Below, piece by piece: positions 33,317 through 41,683 of a stretch of DNA of 52,749 nt. Position 1 is the first letter of the stretch. Every line of letters starts with the position of its first letter. Source of the stretch: Alphaproteobacteria bacterium (GTDB lineage: Bacteria > Pseudomonadota > Alphaproteobacteria > Reyranellales > Reyranellaceae); assembly GCA_947474005.1 (NCBI GenBank), contig CANJHI010000017.1, positions 1 through 52,749 on the forward strand, written 5' to 3'. The notes beneath the pieces were generated by a model, which was given only the letters and a program-made list of their open reading frames with translations, made no database searches and was not told where the DNA came from. The position numbers and the translations under genes are program-made.

Positions 33317-34216
33317 TCAGCGCGACCCGCGCATGCGCGGATCGAGCAGATCGCGCAATGCATCGCCGAACATGTTGGTGGCGTAGACCACGACCGTGAG
33401 GCAGAGGCCCGGCGCGAGCGCGAGCCAGGGGCCCTGCAGCATGTAGGTGCGGCCGCTGCCCGACAGCAGCCCGCCCCAGGTCGGCGCCGGCGGCGGCACG
33501 CCCAAACCCAGGAACGACAAGCCCGATTCGGCCAGGATCACGGTGCCGACGCGGGTGGTGAACAGCACGATGACCGGCGCCATGACGTTGGGCAGGATAT
33601 GCCGCCACAGGATGCGGAAGGTCGAGGCACCCGTCGACTGCGCAGCGTGGACGTACATGTTCTCGCGCACCGAGACGACGGCGCCGCGGATGATGCGCGA
33701 GCCTGCGATGCCCAGCAGCAGTCCCAGCGTCACGATGATCTGCGGCATCCCGGGCCCGACGACGGACACGACCACGATCAGGATGATGAGATCGGGGAAG
33801 CTCATCCAGGCATCGACGAAGCGTTGCAGGACGAGGTCGAACTTGCCGCCGAGGTAACCCGACACGACACCCAGCACGACCGAGATGACGGTGGCGATGC
33901 TGGCGGCGCAGAAGCCGATGATGACCGAGAGCTGCGCGCCGTAGAGGCAGCGCGAGAGCATGTCGCGGCCGAGATTGTCGGTGCCGAACGGAAAGGCCCA
34001 CGACGGCGGCTTAAGGCGGTTGAGCGGGGCGATCTGGTTCATGCCGTAGGGCGCCAGCACATCGGCAAAGAGGCCGCAGAACAGGAACAGCACGAAGACG
34101 ACGGCGCCGGCCGCGCCCAATGGCTTTTCGCGAAACAGCCGGCCGATGAAATGCAGCACCGGGCCGCGCTTGCGGCGCGGCGGTATCGCCAGGGTGGTCT
34201 CCACCACGGAAGCCAT
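33317..34216 (-). CDS. dppC: Dipeptide-type ABC transporter permease (DppC)
   Basis: A 299-aa inner-membrane permease with six hydrophobic segments. The N-terminal OppC domain has KPLGAAGAVVFVLFLFCGLF, then the periplasmic FGTDNLGRDMLSR signature. The ABC-coupling EAA loop is SVRENMYVHAAQSTGAST with HILPNVMAPV after it. The C-terminus NMFGDALRDLLDPRMRG is diagnostic of DppC/OppC. TGATG overlap (1 base) with dppB upstream. Lies between dppB and dppA. Confidence 0.95.
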   Translation of the reverse strand: MASVVETTLAIPPRRKRGPVLHFIGRLFREKPLGAAGAVVFVLFLFCGLFADVLAPYGMNQIAPLNRLKPPSWAFPFGTDNLGRDMLSRCLYGAQLSVIIGFCAASIATVISVVLGVVSGYLGGKFDLVLQRFVDAWMSFPDLIILIVVVSVVGPGMPQIIVTLGLLLGIAGSRIIRGAVVSVRENMYVHAAQSTGASTFRILWRHILPNVMAPVIVLFTTRVGTVILAESGLSFLGLGVPPPAPTWGGLLSGSGRTYMLQGPWLALAPGLCLTVVVYATNMFGDALRDLLDPRMRGSR

Positions 34217-35172
34217 CAGCGGTACCTCACCTTGGGGTCGAGCAGGCCGTAACTGAGATCGACGATCAGGTTGATGAACATCACGGCCACGCCCACGATC
34301 AGGAACACGCCGGTGATGACCGGGTAGTCGCGCTGGCTGACGGCATCGAGCAACAGCAAGCCCATGCCGGGAATGACGAAGATCTGTTCCATGATGACGG
34401 CGCCGCCGATCAGCAGGGGCGCCTGCAGGCCGATCAGGGTGACCACCGGGATCAGGGCATTGCGCAAGGCATGACGCGCCACCACGAGTTTTTCACCCAA
34501 GCCCTTGGCCCAGGCCGTGCGGATGTAGTCCTGGCGCAGCACCTCCAGCATCATGGTCCGCGTGAGCCGCATGGTGATGGCCGACAGCGCGCAGCCAAGA
34601 ATGATCGACGGGATGATCATCTGGCTGAGATTGGCGATCGGGTCCTTGGTAAACGGCACGAACTGGATGGGCGGCGACCAACCCCACCAGATCGAGGGGA
34701 ACACCATCACCATGGTGCCGAGCCAGAAGCTCGGAACGGCCAGCATCAGGATCGAGAACGAGCGCGCGAAATAGTCGCCGGCAGTGTCCTGACGGACGGC
34801 GGAGAAGACGCCGATCGGAATGGCGACCATCAGGCCCACTACCAGGGCCATGGCGCCGAGTTCGAAGGTGACGGGCAGGCGCGCCATCAGCTGCTCGCGC
34901 ACCGGCGTGTTCTGCCATAGCGAATTGCCGAAATCGCCATGGAACAGGATGGCGCCCACCCAGCGCCAATATTGGATCCACATCGGCTGATCGAGCCCTA
35001 GCACCTGCTCGAGCTGCTCGCGGCCGAGCTTGGCGGCAGCGATATCGTTCTGACTCAGCATCAGGTCGATGATGTCGCCGGGAATCATGCGCACGGTCAC
35101 GAAAACGATGAGGCTGGCGAAGAACAAGGTCGGGACCAGCGCCAACAGCCGGCGAATGACATAGGCCTGCAT
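34216..35172 (-). CDS. dppB: Dipeptide-type ABC transporter permease (DppB)
   Basis: A 318-aa inner-membrane permease with six membrane segments. MQAYVIRRLLALVPTLFFAS and GLDQPMWIQYWRWVG (~59-73) match the DppB N-terminus. FELGAMALVVGLMVAIPIGV, the EAA loop LRQDYIRTAWAKGLGEKLVV and the C-terminus VMFINLIVDLSYGLLDPKVRY complete the family pattern. TGATG overlaps link it to the CoA-ligase gene upstream and to dppC downstream, so all three are translationally coupled. Confidence 0.95.
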   Translation of the reverse strand: MQAYVIRRLLALVPTLFFASLIVFVTVRMIPGDIIDLMLSQNDIAAAKLGREQLEQVLGLDQPMWIQYWRWVGAILFHGDFGNSLWQNTPVREQLMARLPVTFELGAMALVVGLMVAIPIGVFSAVRQDTAGDYFARSFSILMLAVPSFWLGTMVMVFPSIWWGWSPPIQFVPFTKDPIANLSQMIIPSIILGCALSAITMRLTRTMMLEVLRQDYIRTAWAKGLGEKLVVARHALRNALIPVVTLIGLQAPLLIGGAVIMEQIFVIPGMGLLLLDAVSQRDYPVITGVFLIVGVAVMFINLIVDLSYGLLDPKVRYR

Positions 35173-37013
35173 CAGGCGCTTCCTCCAGCGCCGATCGCCT
35201 GCGGATCGATGGGTTCGGCATAGAGGCGCGCCACGTCGGCTACGCGTCGTTCGAGCACGCGTCGGCCATTGATCGACCGCTTGTCGGTCACCTCGCCCGT
35301 CACCGGCGACGGCGGCTCGTCGAGCGGCAGCAATCGCATCACGCGCGTGCTCGACCCGCCCGGGCGCCCGTTGAAGGCGCCGAGCAGGCGCGCCAATGCC
35401 GGCCGCCAGACGTCGGGACCGCCTGCCTCAGTGCAGGCCGTCGCGTCGAGCCAGATCAGCGCACCGAGCCACGGCCTGTCGGGAGCGGCGATCACCAGAT
35501 CGCGCACATAGGGCTTGAGCGCATCGATCAGCTGGGTCCGCAGGGTCGTGGCGCGCACCCAGGTGCCCGACGCGAGCTTGAATTCCTCGGCCAGGCGACC
35601 GGCAAAGACGATGCCCGCTTCGGGCTTGTCCTCATCGACCCAGCGCGCGGCATCGCCGGTCTTGAAAAACCCCTCCTCGTCGAACGCCTGGGCGTTGGCC
35701 TCGGGATTCTCGTAGTAGCCCGGCATGACGTTCGGGCCTTTGACACGCAGTTCATAGCGGTCTCCTGCCGGCACCAGCTTGGCGATCATGCCGGGCTGCG
35801 GCAGTCCGAGCAGACCGGCGCGATCGACATTCCAGTAGACCATCAGGCCAGTGCTGGTGGTCTCCGTCATGCCCCAGCCGCAGCCGAACGGCAGACGTTC
35901 GCCCAGTTGCTCGGTGGCGACGCTTTGCAGGCGGTCGAAACTCTCCTGCGGAAGCAGCGCGCCGCCGTAGCCGAGGCCACGCATGTTCTTGAAGAACTTC
36001 GCCCGCAGGTCGGCATCGCGTTCCAGTGCTTCGAGCAGCATCGGATAGGCGGCTGGCACGGAGCCGAAGCTGGACGGTGACAGCTCGCGCAGGTTCTCGA
36101 GCGTCTGCTGGAAGCGGCCGGGGATGGGCCGGCCGCCATCTATATAAAGAGAACCCGCGATGCGGATGATGCTGTTGAGATTGGCGTTGCCGCCCCAGGT
36201 GTGATGCCACGGCAGCCAATCGAGCGAGACGGCGATGCGCTGGTCGTCGAGCGGCTCGCCCACCATGCGGATCATTTCCGACGCCGCGGCGAGATTGCCG
36301 TGCGTGTTCAGCACGCCCTTCGACAGGCCGGTCGACCCCGACGTGAACAGGATCTTGGCCGGCGTGTCGGCATCGATATGGAGCCGTCGTTCGGCGACCG
36401 ACGCGTCGATCGAACAGGCCGCGAGCGCCCCGAAGGCAATGCCGCGCCCCCCTCCATAGTGGCCATCCACCGTGACAATCCGTGCGCCGAGGGCGGCGGC
36501 GCGATCGAGCGCCGCGCCATAGACTGCAGAGTCCTGGGCGAACACCAGGCCCGGCTCAACGACCGAGAGCGCGTGATCGAGTCGCGCGAAATCTCCCGAT
36601 TGCGCGTAACTGGGGGAAATCGGCGCCACCAGCACGCCGGCGCGCAGCGCGCCGAACAGGAAGAGCGCGTTCTCGAGACTGTTGTCCGACAGGATCGCCA
36701 CCGGCCGGCCGGCCCCCTGACCCAATCCAGGGCCGAAGCCCTGGGCGATCAGCCAAGAAGCGATGGCGCCGGTCCGCGCCCATGCCTCGGCGTAGGTCAA
36801 GCGTTGCCACGCCCGGTCCGGACCGCGGCGCTCGGCCAGGAAGGTGACATCGGGCCGGCGCTGGGCGGCCTGCTGCAGCCGGTCGATCACCAGCGGTAAT
36901 TCCTCGGGGAGCGCGCGACCGGCCGAGAGGATGAGCGTGCCGTCAGGTCGTCGCTCGACGGATACCGCCGGCTTGGGCCGATTGAGCGCGCGCATGGGGG
37001 CCACGTGGCTCAC
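35172..37013 (-). CDS. AMP-forming acyl-CoA ligase, feruloyl-CoA synthase-like
   Basis: A 613-aa adenylate-forming enzyme. P-loop-like LFTSGSTGLSKGVLNTH (~232-248), DWLPWHHTWGGN, aromatic-binding GCGWGMTETTSTGLM (~380-394), GPNVMPGYY and FFKTGDAARWVDEDKPEAGI. The length and the DWLPWHHTWGG motif match the feruloyl-CoA/hydroxycinnamoyl-CoA synthase group rather than short-chain acyl-CoA synthetases. The GTG start at 37013 has GGGGAGGG about eight bases upstream; TTG at 37076 and ATG at 36995 are alternatives. First gene of the ABC operon, with a TGATG overlap to dppB. A ligase co-transcribed with an uptake system suggests capture of an aromatic acid as its CoA ester. Confidence 0.88.
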   Translation of the reverse strand: MSHVAPMRALNRPKPAVSVERRPDGTLILSAGRALPEELPLVIDRLQQAAQRRPDVTFLAERRGPDRAWQRLTYAEAWARTGAIASWLIAQGFGPGLGQGAGRPVAILSDNSLENALFLFGALRAGVLVAPISPSYAQSGDFARLDHALSVVEPGLVFAQDSAVYGAALDRAAALGARIVTVDGHYGGGRGIAFGALAACSIDASVAERRLHIDADTPAKILFTSGSTGLSKGVLNTHGNLAAASEMIRMVGEPLDDQRIAVSLDWLPWHHTWGGNANLNSIIRIAGSLYIDGGRPIPGRFQQTLENLRELSPSSFGSVPAAYPMLLEALERDADLRAKFFKNMRGLGYGGALLPQESFDRLQSVATEQLGERLPFGCGWGMTETTSTGLMVYWNVDRAGLLGLPQPGMIAKLVPAGDRYELRVKGPNVMPGYYENPEANAQAFDEEGFFKTGDAARWVDEDKPEAGIVFAGRLAEEFKLASGTWVRATTLRTQLIDALKPYVRDLVIAAPDRPWLGALIWLDATACTEAGGPDVWRPALARLLGAFNGRPGGSSTRVMRLLPLDEPPSPVTGEVTDKRSINGRRVLERRVADVARLYAEPIDPQAIGAGGSA

Positions 37014-37063
37014 CCGTTCATCCCTCCCCTGAGACTCTATAACCGCCGGTTCGACCGGTCGTG

Positions 37064-37107
37064 TTGTTGACGGCAAGCTGCCGGGAATGCAGGCGGACTG
37101 TCAACAA
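37064..37107. promoter_or_regulatory. Inverted repeat between divergent CoA-ligase and aminotransferase genes
   Basis: TTGTTGAC (37064-37071) and GTCAACAA (37100-37107) are exact complements spaced by 28 bases, between the CoA ligase and aminotransferase starts. It may be a pair of half-sites for a regulator that controls both directions. No matched -10 was fixed. Confidence 0.4.
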
Positions 37108-37165
37108 TACCGCGCCGGCGATGCTATGGTTTTCCGCCGCCCTCGATTCCAACGAAAGGCCGATC

Positions 37166-38464
37166 ATGAGTTCAGCGACACTTGCCGCCCGCCGCGACCG
37201 GGCCTTGGGAGCCGGCGCCCCGCTGTTCTACAACGCGCCGCTGCACATCGTCCGGGGCGAGGGCGTCTACCTGTTCGATGCCGACGGCCGCCGCTACCTC
37301 GACATGTACAACAACGTACCCTGCGTCGGTCACGCCAATCCCCATGTCGTCGAGGCGATGGCCCGCCAGCAGGGGACGCTCAACGTTCACAGCCGCTATC
37401 TGCACGAAGGCATCGTTGCCTTCGCCGAGCGCCTGGCCGGCCTGCATCATGCGCCGAATGGGGGGCCACAGATCGAGAGCGTCGTGTTCAGCTGCTCGGG
37501 CACGGAAGCCAACGAGGTCGCGCTCCGCATGGCGCGTCTCGTCACCGGCAAGAGCGGCATCGTCTGCACCAACGCAACGTATCACGGCAACAGCGAGGCG
37601 ATCGGCAAGCTGACGCGCATTGGCGACATCAGCAACGCCACCGGCAATGTGCGCGCCATCCCCTTCCCCGAGAAACTGCGCCCGTTGGTGCCCGGCGCCA
37701 GCGAAGCCGAACTCGTGGAGGCCTATCTCGACCGCTTGCGCGGAGCGATCCGGAGTCTCGAGGAGGATGGCGTGGGCTTCGCCGGGCTGATCGTGTGCTC
37801 GATCTTCGCCAACGAGGGACTGCCCGACGTGCCGCACGGATTCATGACGCGCGCCGCGGAGATTGTGCGCGCCGCCGGCGGCCTGGTGATCGCCGACGAG
37901 GTCCAGGCCGGCTACTGCCGCACCGGACGCTGGTGGGGCTACGAAGTGACCGAGTTCGCGCCCGACATCGTCGTGACCGGTAAGCCGATGGGCAACGGGC
38001 TGCCGTTGGCGGCAACCGCGGCGAGCCGGTCGCTGGTCGAGGGATTCCGTGCCGGCACGCGCTATTTCAATACCTTCGCATCGAGTCCGTTGCAGGCGGC
38101 GGTCGGCATGGCCGTGCTCGACGTCATCGAGCGCGACGGCCTGCGGGAGAATGTTGCCAAGGTAGGCGCGGCCCTGAAGGCCGCGTTGGGCGGGCGCAAG
38201 GCGCGCTTCGCGTCGATCGCCGATGTGCGCGGACAGGGGCTTTTTGTCGGCGTCGAGATCGCCAAATCAGACGCTGCCCGCACCCCCGATCCGGACCGGG
38301 CGATCGACGTGATCAACCGGCTCAAGGACAGGGGCTTCCTCACGAGCAATGCCGGCGCTTACCGGAATGTCGTAAAAATCCGGCCGCCGCTGGTCTTCAC
38401 ACAGCACCACGCCGACGAATTCCTGACTGCCTTCGACGCCACGATGGCCGAGATCGATGGATAA
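37166..38464 (+). CDS. Class III PLP aminotransferase / phospholyase
   Basis: A 432-aa PLP enzyme. The PLP Lys is K273 in DIVVTGKPMGNGLP, and the pyridine-nitrogen Asp is D244 in VIADEVQAGYCRTG. The GSGTEAN-like FSCSGTEANEVALRMAR (~108-124) and TYHGNSEA loops are family-typical. It resembles the AGXT2L subgroup, whose human members are ethanolamine-phosphate phospholyase and 5-phosphohydroxylysine phospholyase. The downstream gene is an APH-type kinase overlapping by 8 bases, matching the kinase plus phospholyase pairing. An ordinary omega-aminotransferase remains possible. Confidence 0.85.
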   Translation: MSSATLAARRDRALGAGAPLFYNAPLHIVRGEGVYLFDADGRRYLDMYNNVPCVGHANPHVVEAMARQQGTLNVHSRYLHEGIVAFAERLAGLHHAPNGGPQIESVVFSCSGTEANEVALRMARLVTGKSGIVCTNATYHGNSEAIGKLTRIGDISNATGNVRAIPFPEKLRPLVPGASEAELVEAYLDRLRGAIRSLEEDGVGFAGLIVCSIFANEGLPDVPHGFMTRAAEIVRAAGGLVIADEVQAGYCRTGRWWGYEVTEFAPDIVVTGKPMGNGLPLAATAASRSLVEGFRAGTRYFNTFASSPLQAAVGMAVLDVIERDGLRENVAKVGAALKAALGGRKARFASIADVRGQGLFVGVEIAKSDAARTPDPDRAIDVINRLKDRGFLTSNAGAYRNVVKIRPPLVFTQHHADEFLTAFDATMAEIDG

Positions 38465-39476
38465 GGAGGAGATCGACCGGGTATTCACGCCGGCCGCCCG
38501 TGCCGCTCTCGAATCCTTCCCGATCGATACAGGCGACCTGGCGCTGGTCTCCCTGTCCGAGAACGTCACCTTCAAGGTCACCGACCGGCGTGACGGCGGC
38601 GCCTATGTGCTGCGCCTGCACCGGCCGGGCTATCACACGCTCGCTGAGCTCGACTCCGAGCACGCGTGGATCCGCGCCCTGGACGATACAGGCGTCGAGG
38701 TGCCGAAGCCCGTGGCCGCGCGCGACGGCCGGAACTATGTCCCGGTGACGGTTGCGGCCACGGGCGAGCAGCGCTTCGCCGGCATGGCACGCTGGACCGA
38801 AGGCCACCTGCTCTCCGACGTGCTGGCTGAGACCGGCGACCAGCCGACGGTCGAAAGCTACTTCGCCCAGCTCGGTGCGCTGACCGCCGCGATGCACAAC
38901 CAGTCGAGTGCCTGGAAGCCGCCGCCGCACTTCACGCGCCACCATCTCGACGCCGACGGCCTGATGGGCGATGCGCCGCATTGGGGACCCTTCTGGGAGC
39001 ACCACTTGCTCTCGGCTGCCGAGCGCGACCTTCTTCTCGATACACGGCAACGGATGCACGCGTGGCTGGCGCGGCTCGGCAAGGAGGCGTCCGGCTACAG
39101 CCTGATCCATTCCGACATGCATCCCGGTAACGTCCTGGTCGACGGCGAGCGGCTGACGGTCATCGACTTCGACGACGCGGGCTTCGGCTGGCACCACTAC
39201 GACATCGCCGTCGTGCTCACCTACTGGCAGAGCAAGCCTGATGCGGCGGCGATCGACCGCGCCTTCCTGGACGCCTATCGCGCCGTCCGCCCCCTCCCCG
39301 AAGAGGCGCTGGCGGCGATCCGGATGTTTCGGCTGATCCGGTGGATGGCCAGCATCGGCTGGTTTCACCAGCGCCCGGAACTCAAGCGCCCCTCGGTCTT
39401 CGAGGAGAGGAAGGCCTGGGTGCTCGAACAATGCGCCGCGCTACAGCGCGCGCGGCTCAGCGCAGGCGTCGCTTGA
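38457..39476 (+). CDS. APH-family phosphotransferase (hydroxylysine/homoserine kinase-like)
   Basis: A 339-aa small-molecule kinase of the aminoglycoside phosphotransferase fold. The catalytic loop is LIHSDMHPGNVLVDG (D220), the metal Asp is in VIDFDDAGFG (~237), and the N-lobe has NVTFKVTDRRDGGAYVLRLH. It resembles the choline/homoserine-kinase-II/hydroxylysine-kinase branch. It starts inside the end of the aminotransferase gene (8-base overlap), so the two are coupled. Together they could phosphorylate an amino alcohol or hydroxy-amino acid, then eliminate phosphate. Its 3' end overlaps the SGNH gene on the opposite strand by 20 bases. Confidence 0.85.
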   Translation: MDKEEIDRVFTPAARAALESFPIDTGDLALVSLSENVTFKVTDRRDGGAYVLRLHRPGYHTLAELDSEHAWIRALDDTGVEVPKPVAARDGRNYVPVTVAATGEQRFAGMARWTEGHLLSDVLAETGDQPTVESYFAQLGALTAAMHNQSSAWKPPPHFTRHHLDADGLMGDAPHWGPFWEHHLLSAAERDLLLDTRQRMHAWLARLGKEASGYSLIHSDMHPGNVLVDGERLTVIDFDDAGFGWHHYDIAVVLTYWQSKPDAAAIDRAFLDAYRAVRPLPEEALAAIRMFRLIRWMASIGWFHQRPELKRPSVFEERKAWVLEQCAALQRARLSAGVA

Positions 39477-40620
39477 GTTCGCGCGCGATCAGTTCGTAGA
39501 CGAGGGCCGTCGGATGCCCGTCATGCGGGATGAGGAGCTGGGACACGGGGATCGTGCCCATCTGGCCGTCGACCGAAAGCAGGGGAATGCCGGCCGCGCG
39601 TAGCCGCTGCAGGAGGGGAATGAGCAGGGTCATGTCACCGTAGCCCGCCTGCGAAGTCTCGTCGGGCCATGAATAGATGACGATCAGCGGCGCGCCGAAC
39701 TTCTGCCGCGCCAGTTCCTGCAGCCGGACCATCAGGGCGACGAACAGGTCGCCCTGTTCCTGCTGGCGCTGGCGCATGCCGATGGCATCGACGAACTGGA
39801 ACTGCTCGCCCAGCAGGTACTTCAGTCCGGCCAGCGGATGGGTCCAGCGATAGTCGTTGAACGAGCCGGTGTAGCGCGGCACGCCGTTATCCAGTTCATA
39901 GCGCGGCGAGGAGCCGAGCCACGATCCGTCGCCGGTCACGCGCGCGAGATGGCCCGGAATGATCCAGGTCACCACCGCCTTCACCGATTGATCGGCATAG
40001 CGATCCAGAAGTCCCGCCTCGAAGGCGCGCACGAGATGGTTCGGCCCGTAGCCCGGCACGCCGAGATTGACGGTATGCACCTTGTCGTCGTTGGCCTTGG
40101 CGAATTGCGACGCCAGGCTCTGTCCGTCGACCAGCCCCTGCCCGAAGACGAAGGAATCGCCCATGAACAGGTAGGTGTCGGCGCCGGCCGGTGCCGCCGG
40201 CGTGACGCGCGCCGCATCAGCATCGAAATGATAGGTGTGGCGATAGATCAGCTCGCCGCCGAAGGTGGCCGAGGCGATGACCTGGCTGTTGGGCAGGGGG
40301 CGGAACCCCAGCACCGGATCGGGCGGCGGCCACCACTTCGGGTCCGTCTTCTTCACCAGGCCCTGTCCGATCGGGGCCGGCGACAGAAGCCCGGCGAAGA
40401 CATCGAGCAATGCCAGGCTGATGGCGAGGGCGGCCGCGAGCAGGGCGCCCGTCCGCCAGCGATCGCCGCGCAACAGCACGACGCCCGCCAGAGCCAAAAC
40501 CGCCGCCAGGCCGCACGTCCACAACACCGATGGCAGAACCGCCGCGCCAATGGCCAGCAGGATCAGCAGCGCCGCCGCCATCCCCCAATTCCGACGGTAG
40601 TTCCGACGGCTCTCGTCCAT
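39457..40620 (-). CDS. Membrane-anchored SGNH-hydrolase-like protein
   Basis: A 387-aa protein. About three membrane segments lie at the N-terminus (residues ~12-80: MAAALLILLAIGAAVL, LWTCGLAAVLALAGVVLL, LLAAALAISLALLDVFAGLL). The soluble part has block I FMGDSFVFGQGLVDGQS (catalytic Ser), GVPGYGPNH (block II/III) and a terminal DGHPTALVYELIARE (Asp-x-His). This layout fits SGNH/GDSL esterases or the AlgX/AlgJ-like O-acetyltransferases of cell-surface polysaccharides. The substrate is unknown. ATG at 40620 is chosen; upstream codons from 40674 are not conserved-looking and start with TTG. Its 3' end overlaps the kinase gene. Confidence 0.8.
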   Translation of the reverse strand: MDESRRNYRRNWGMAAALLILLAIGAAVLPSVLWTCGLAAVLALAGVVLLRGDRWRTGALLAAALAISLALLDVFAGLLSPAPIGQGLVKKTDPKWWPPPDPVLGFRPLPNSQVIASATFGGELIYRHTYHFDADAARVTPAAPAGADTYLFMGDSFVFGQGLVDGQSLASQFAKANDDKVHTVNLGVPGYGPNHLVRAFEAGLLDRYADQSVKAVVTWIIPGHLARVTGDGSWLGSSPRYELDNGVPRYTGSFNDYRWTHPLAGLKYLLGEQFQFVDAIGMRQRQQEQGDLFVALMVRLQELARQKFGAPLIVIYSWPDETSQAGYGDMTLLIPLLQRLRAAGIPLLSVDGQMGTIPVSQLLIPHDGHPTALVYELIARELKRRLR

Positions 40621-40689
40621 TGACCGCAAGGCGTCTCCCCGGACCACGGTGCGATGTACGTGGTCGAACGGCAAACATCAATGAGGGCA

Positions 40690-40843
40690 GCGGCACACGA
40701 AATGTGCCCGAACTGAACGCCAGCTGTGCCGCAGCGTGTGCCGCACTGGGCGAATTCAGGTGATGGGCCAACGCGTTGCGCCGAGGCAGCGGCACAGCGC
40801 CGACACGCCTGCGGGACGGCCCCGAATCGCGGCGCTGTGCCGC
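40690..40843. repeat. Cluster of GCGGCACA / TGTGCCGC motifs forming two inverted repeats
   Basis: Five copies of the octamer or its complement occur in ~155 bases. GCGGCACACG (40690-40699) pairs with CGTGTGCCGC (40735-40744). GCGGCACAGCGCCG (40789-40802) pairs with CGGCGCTGTGCCGC (40830-40843), and one more copy is at 40725. The second hairpin lies just after the serine acetyltransferase stop and may end that transcript; it has no T tract. Confidence 0.75.
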
Positions 40844-40847
40844 CGCC

Positions 40848-41558
40848 TCAATCGCCCTGGCGGTCGTAACGTTCTTCGTTTCGCGTCTGCGCCTGGGTGA
40901 TCTGGCTGCCCGGCGGCACGCTGTGCGTCAGCCAGACACTGCCGCCGATGGTCGATCCGCGCCCGATGGTGATCCGCCCGAGAATGGTGGCCGCTGCGTA
41001 GATCACGACATCGTCCTCGACGATCGGGTGGCGCGGCCGGCCCTTGATCAGCTTGACCGCCTGATAGAGGCGCACGCGCTCGCCCAGCACCGCGGTCGCG
41101 CCGATCACGACGCCGGTGCCATGGTCGATGAAGAAGCTGCCGCCGATCTCGGCCGCGGGATGAATGTCGATCCCGGTCTGCGAATGGGCGATCTCGGAGA
41201 TCTGGCGCGCGAGGAACACAGCCCCGAGCTGGTGCAGCGCATGCGCCAGCCGGTAGTGGATGACCGCCGTCATGCCGGGATAGATCAGCAGGATTTCCGG
41301 GTAACCCGTCGCCGCCGGATCGCCGTCATAGGCCGCCCGCAGGTCGCTCACCAGAAGCCCGCGGATCGCGGGCAGGCGGGCCGCGAACGCCCGCGCGATC
41401 TCCAGCGACCGGCGCCGGAGATCGTCGTCGCTCGTTTCCTCGCCGCCGGCAAAGGGAAGGCTGCGCCCGACCTGAACGGCCAGGGCCGCCAGCGCGCGCT
41501 CGAGCACCGATCCGACGAAGCCGCCGATCGTGGCCGCCGTCAGCTCGCCCTGCTGCAT
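40848..41558 (-). CDS. cysE: Serine O-acetyltransferase, short form
   Basis: A 236-aa hexapeptide-repeat acyltransferase that makes O-acetylserine for cysteine synthesis. DLRAAYDGDPAATGYPEILL and MTAVIHYRLAHALHQLG match the SAT helical domain. The catalytic region is AHSQTGIDIHPAAEIGGSFF followed by IDHGTGVVIG, and the left-handed beta-helix runs to IGGSVWLTHSVPPG. The C-terminus QTRNEERYDRQGD is short. The N-terminal domain is ~60-80 residues shorter than in related alphaproteobacterial SATs. An in-frame TAG 24 bases before ATG 41558 blocks any longer reading, and the upstream bases do not encode the missing part. Confidence 0.88.
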   Translation of the reverse strand: MQQGELTAATIGGFVGSVLERALAALAVQVGRSLPFAGGEETSDDDLRRRSLEIARAFAARLPAIRGLLVSDLRAAYDGDPAATGYPEILLIYPGMTAVIHYRLAHALHQLGAVFLARQISEIAHSQTGIDIHPAAEIGGSFFIDHGTGVVIGATAVLGERVRLYQAVKLIKGRPRHPIVEDDVVIYAAATILGRITIGRGSTIGGSVWLTHSVPPGSQITQAQTRNEERYDRQGD

Positions 41559-41585
41559 CGAGTCGACCCCGACCCCGGTCTATCT

Positions 41586-41607
41586 CCGGGGCGCAGACAC
41601 GCCCCGG
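41586..41607 (-). promoter_or_regulatory. Small hairpin upstream of cysE
   Basis: CCGGGGCG and CGCCCCGG pair perfectly around a 6-base loop, 28 bases before the cysE start on the minus strand. A GGAGA directly follows the stem. It could affect cysE translation; there is no proof. Confidence 0.35.
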
Positions 41608-41683
41608 GAGGTGCATCCCTGCACTGCCCGCGGTCGCCTTGGGTTCGAAATTCCTGGAGAGACTTGGAGAGAGCGGCCTGGCC

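Noticed and set aside
41600-41660. GGTTCGAAAT resembling a tRNA T-loop
   Set aside because: The flanking bases do not form a T stem and no anticodon or acceptor stem fits around it.
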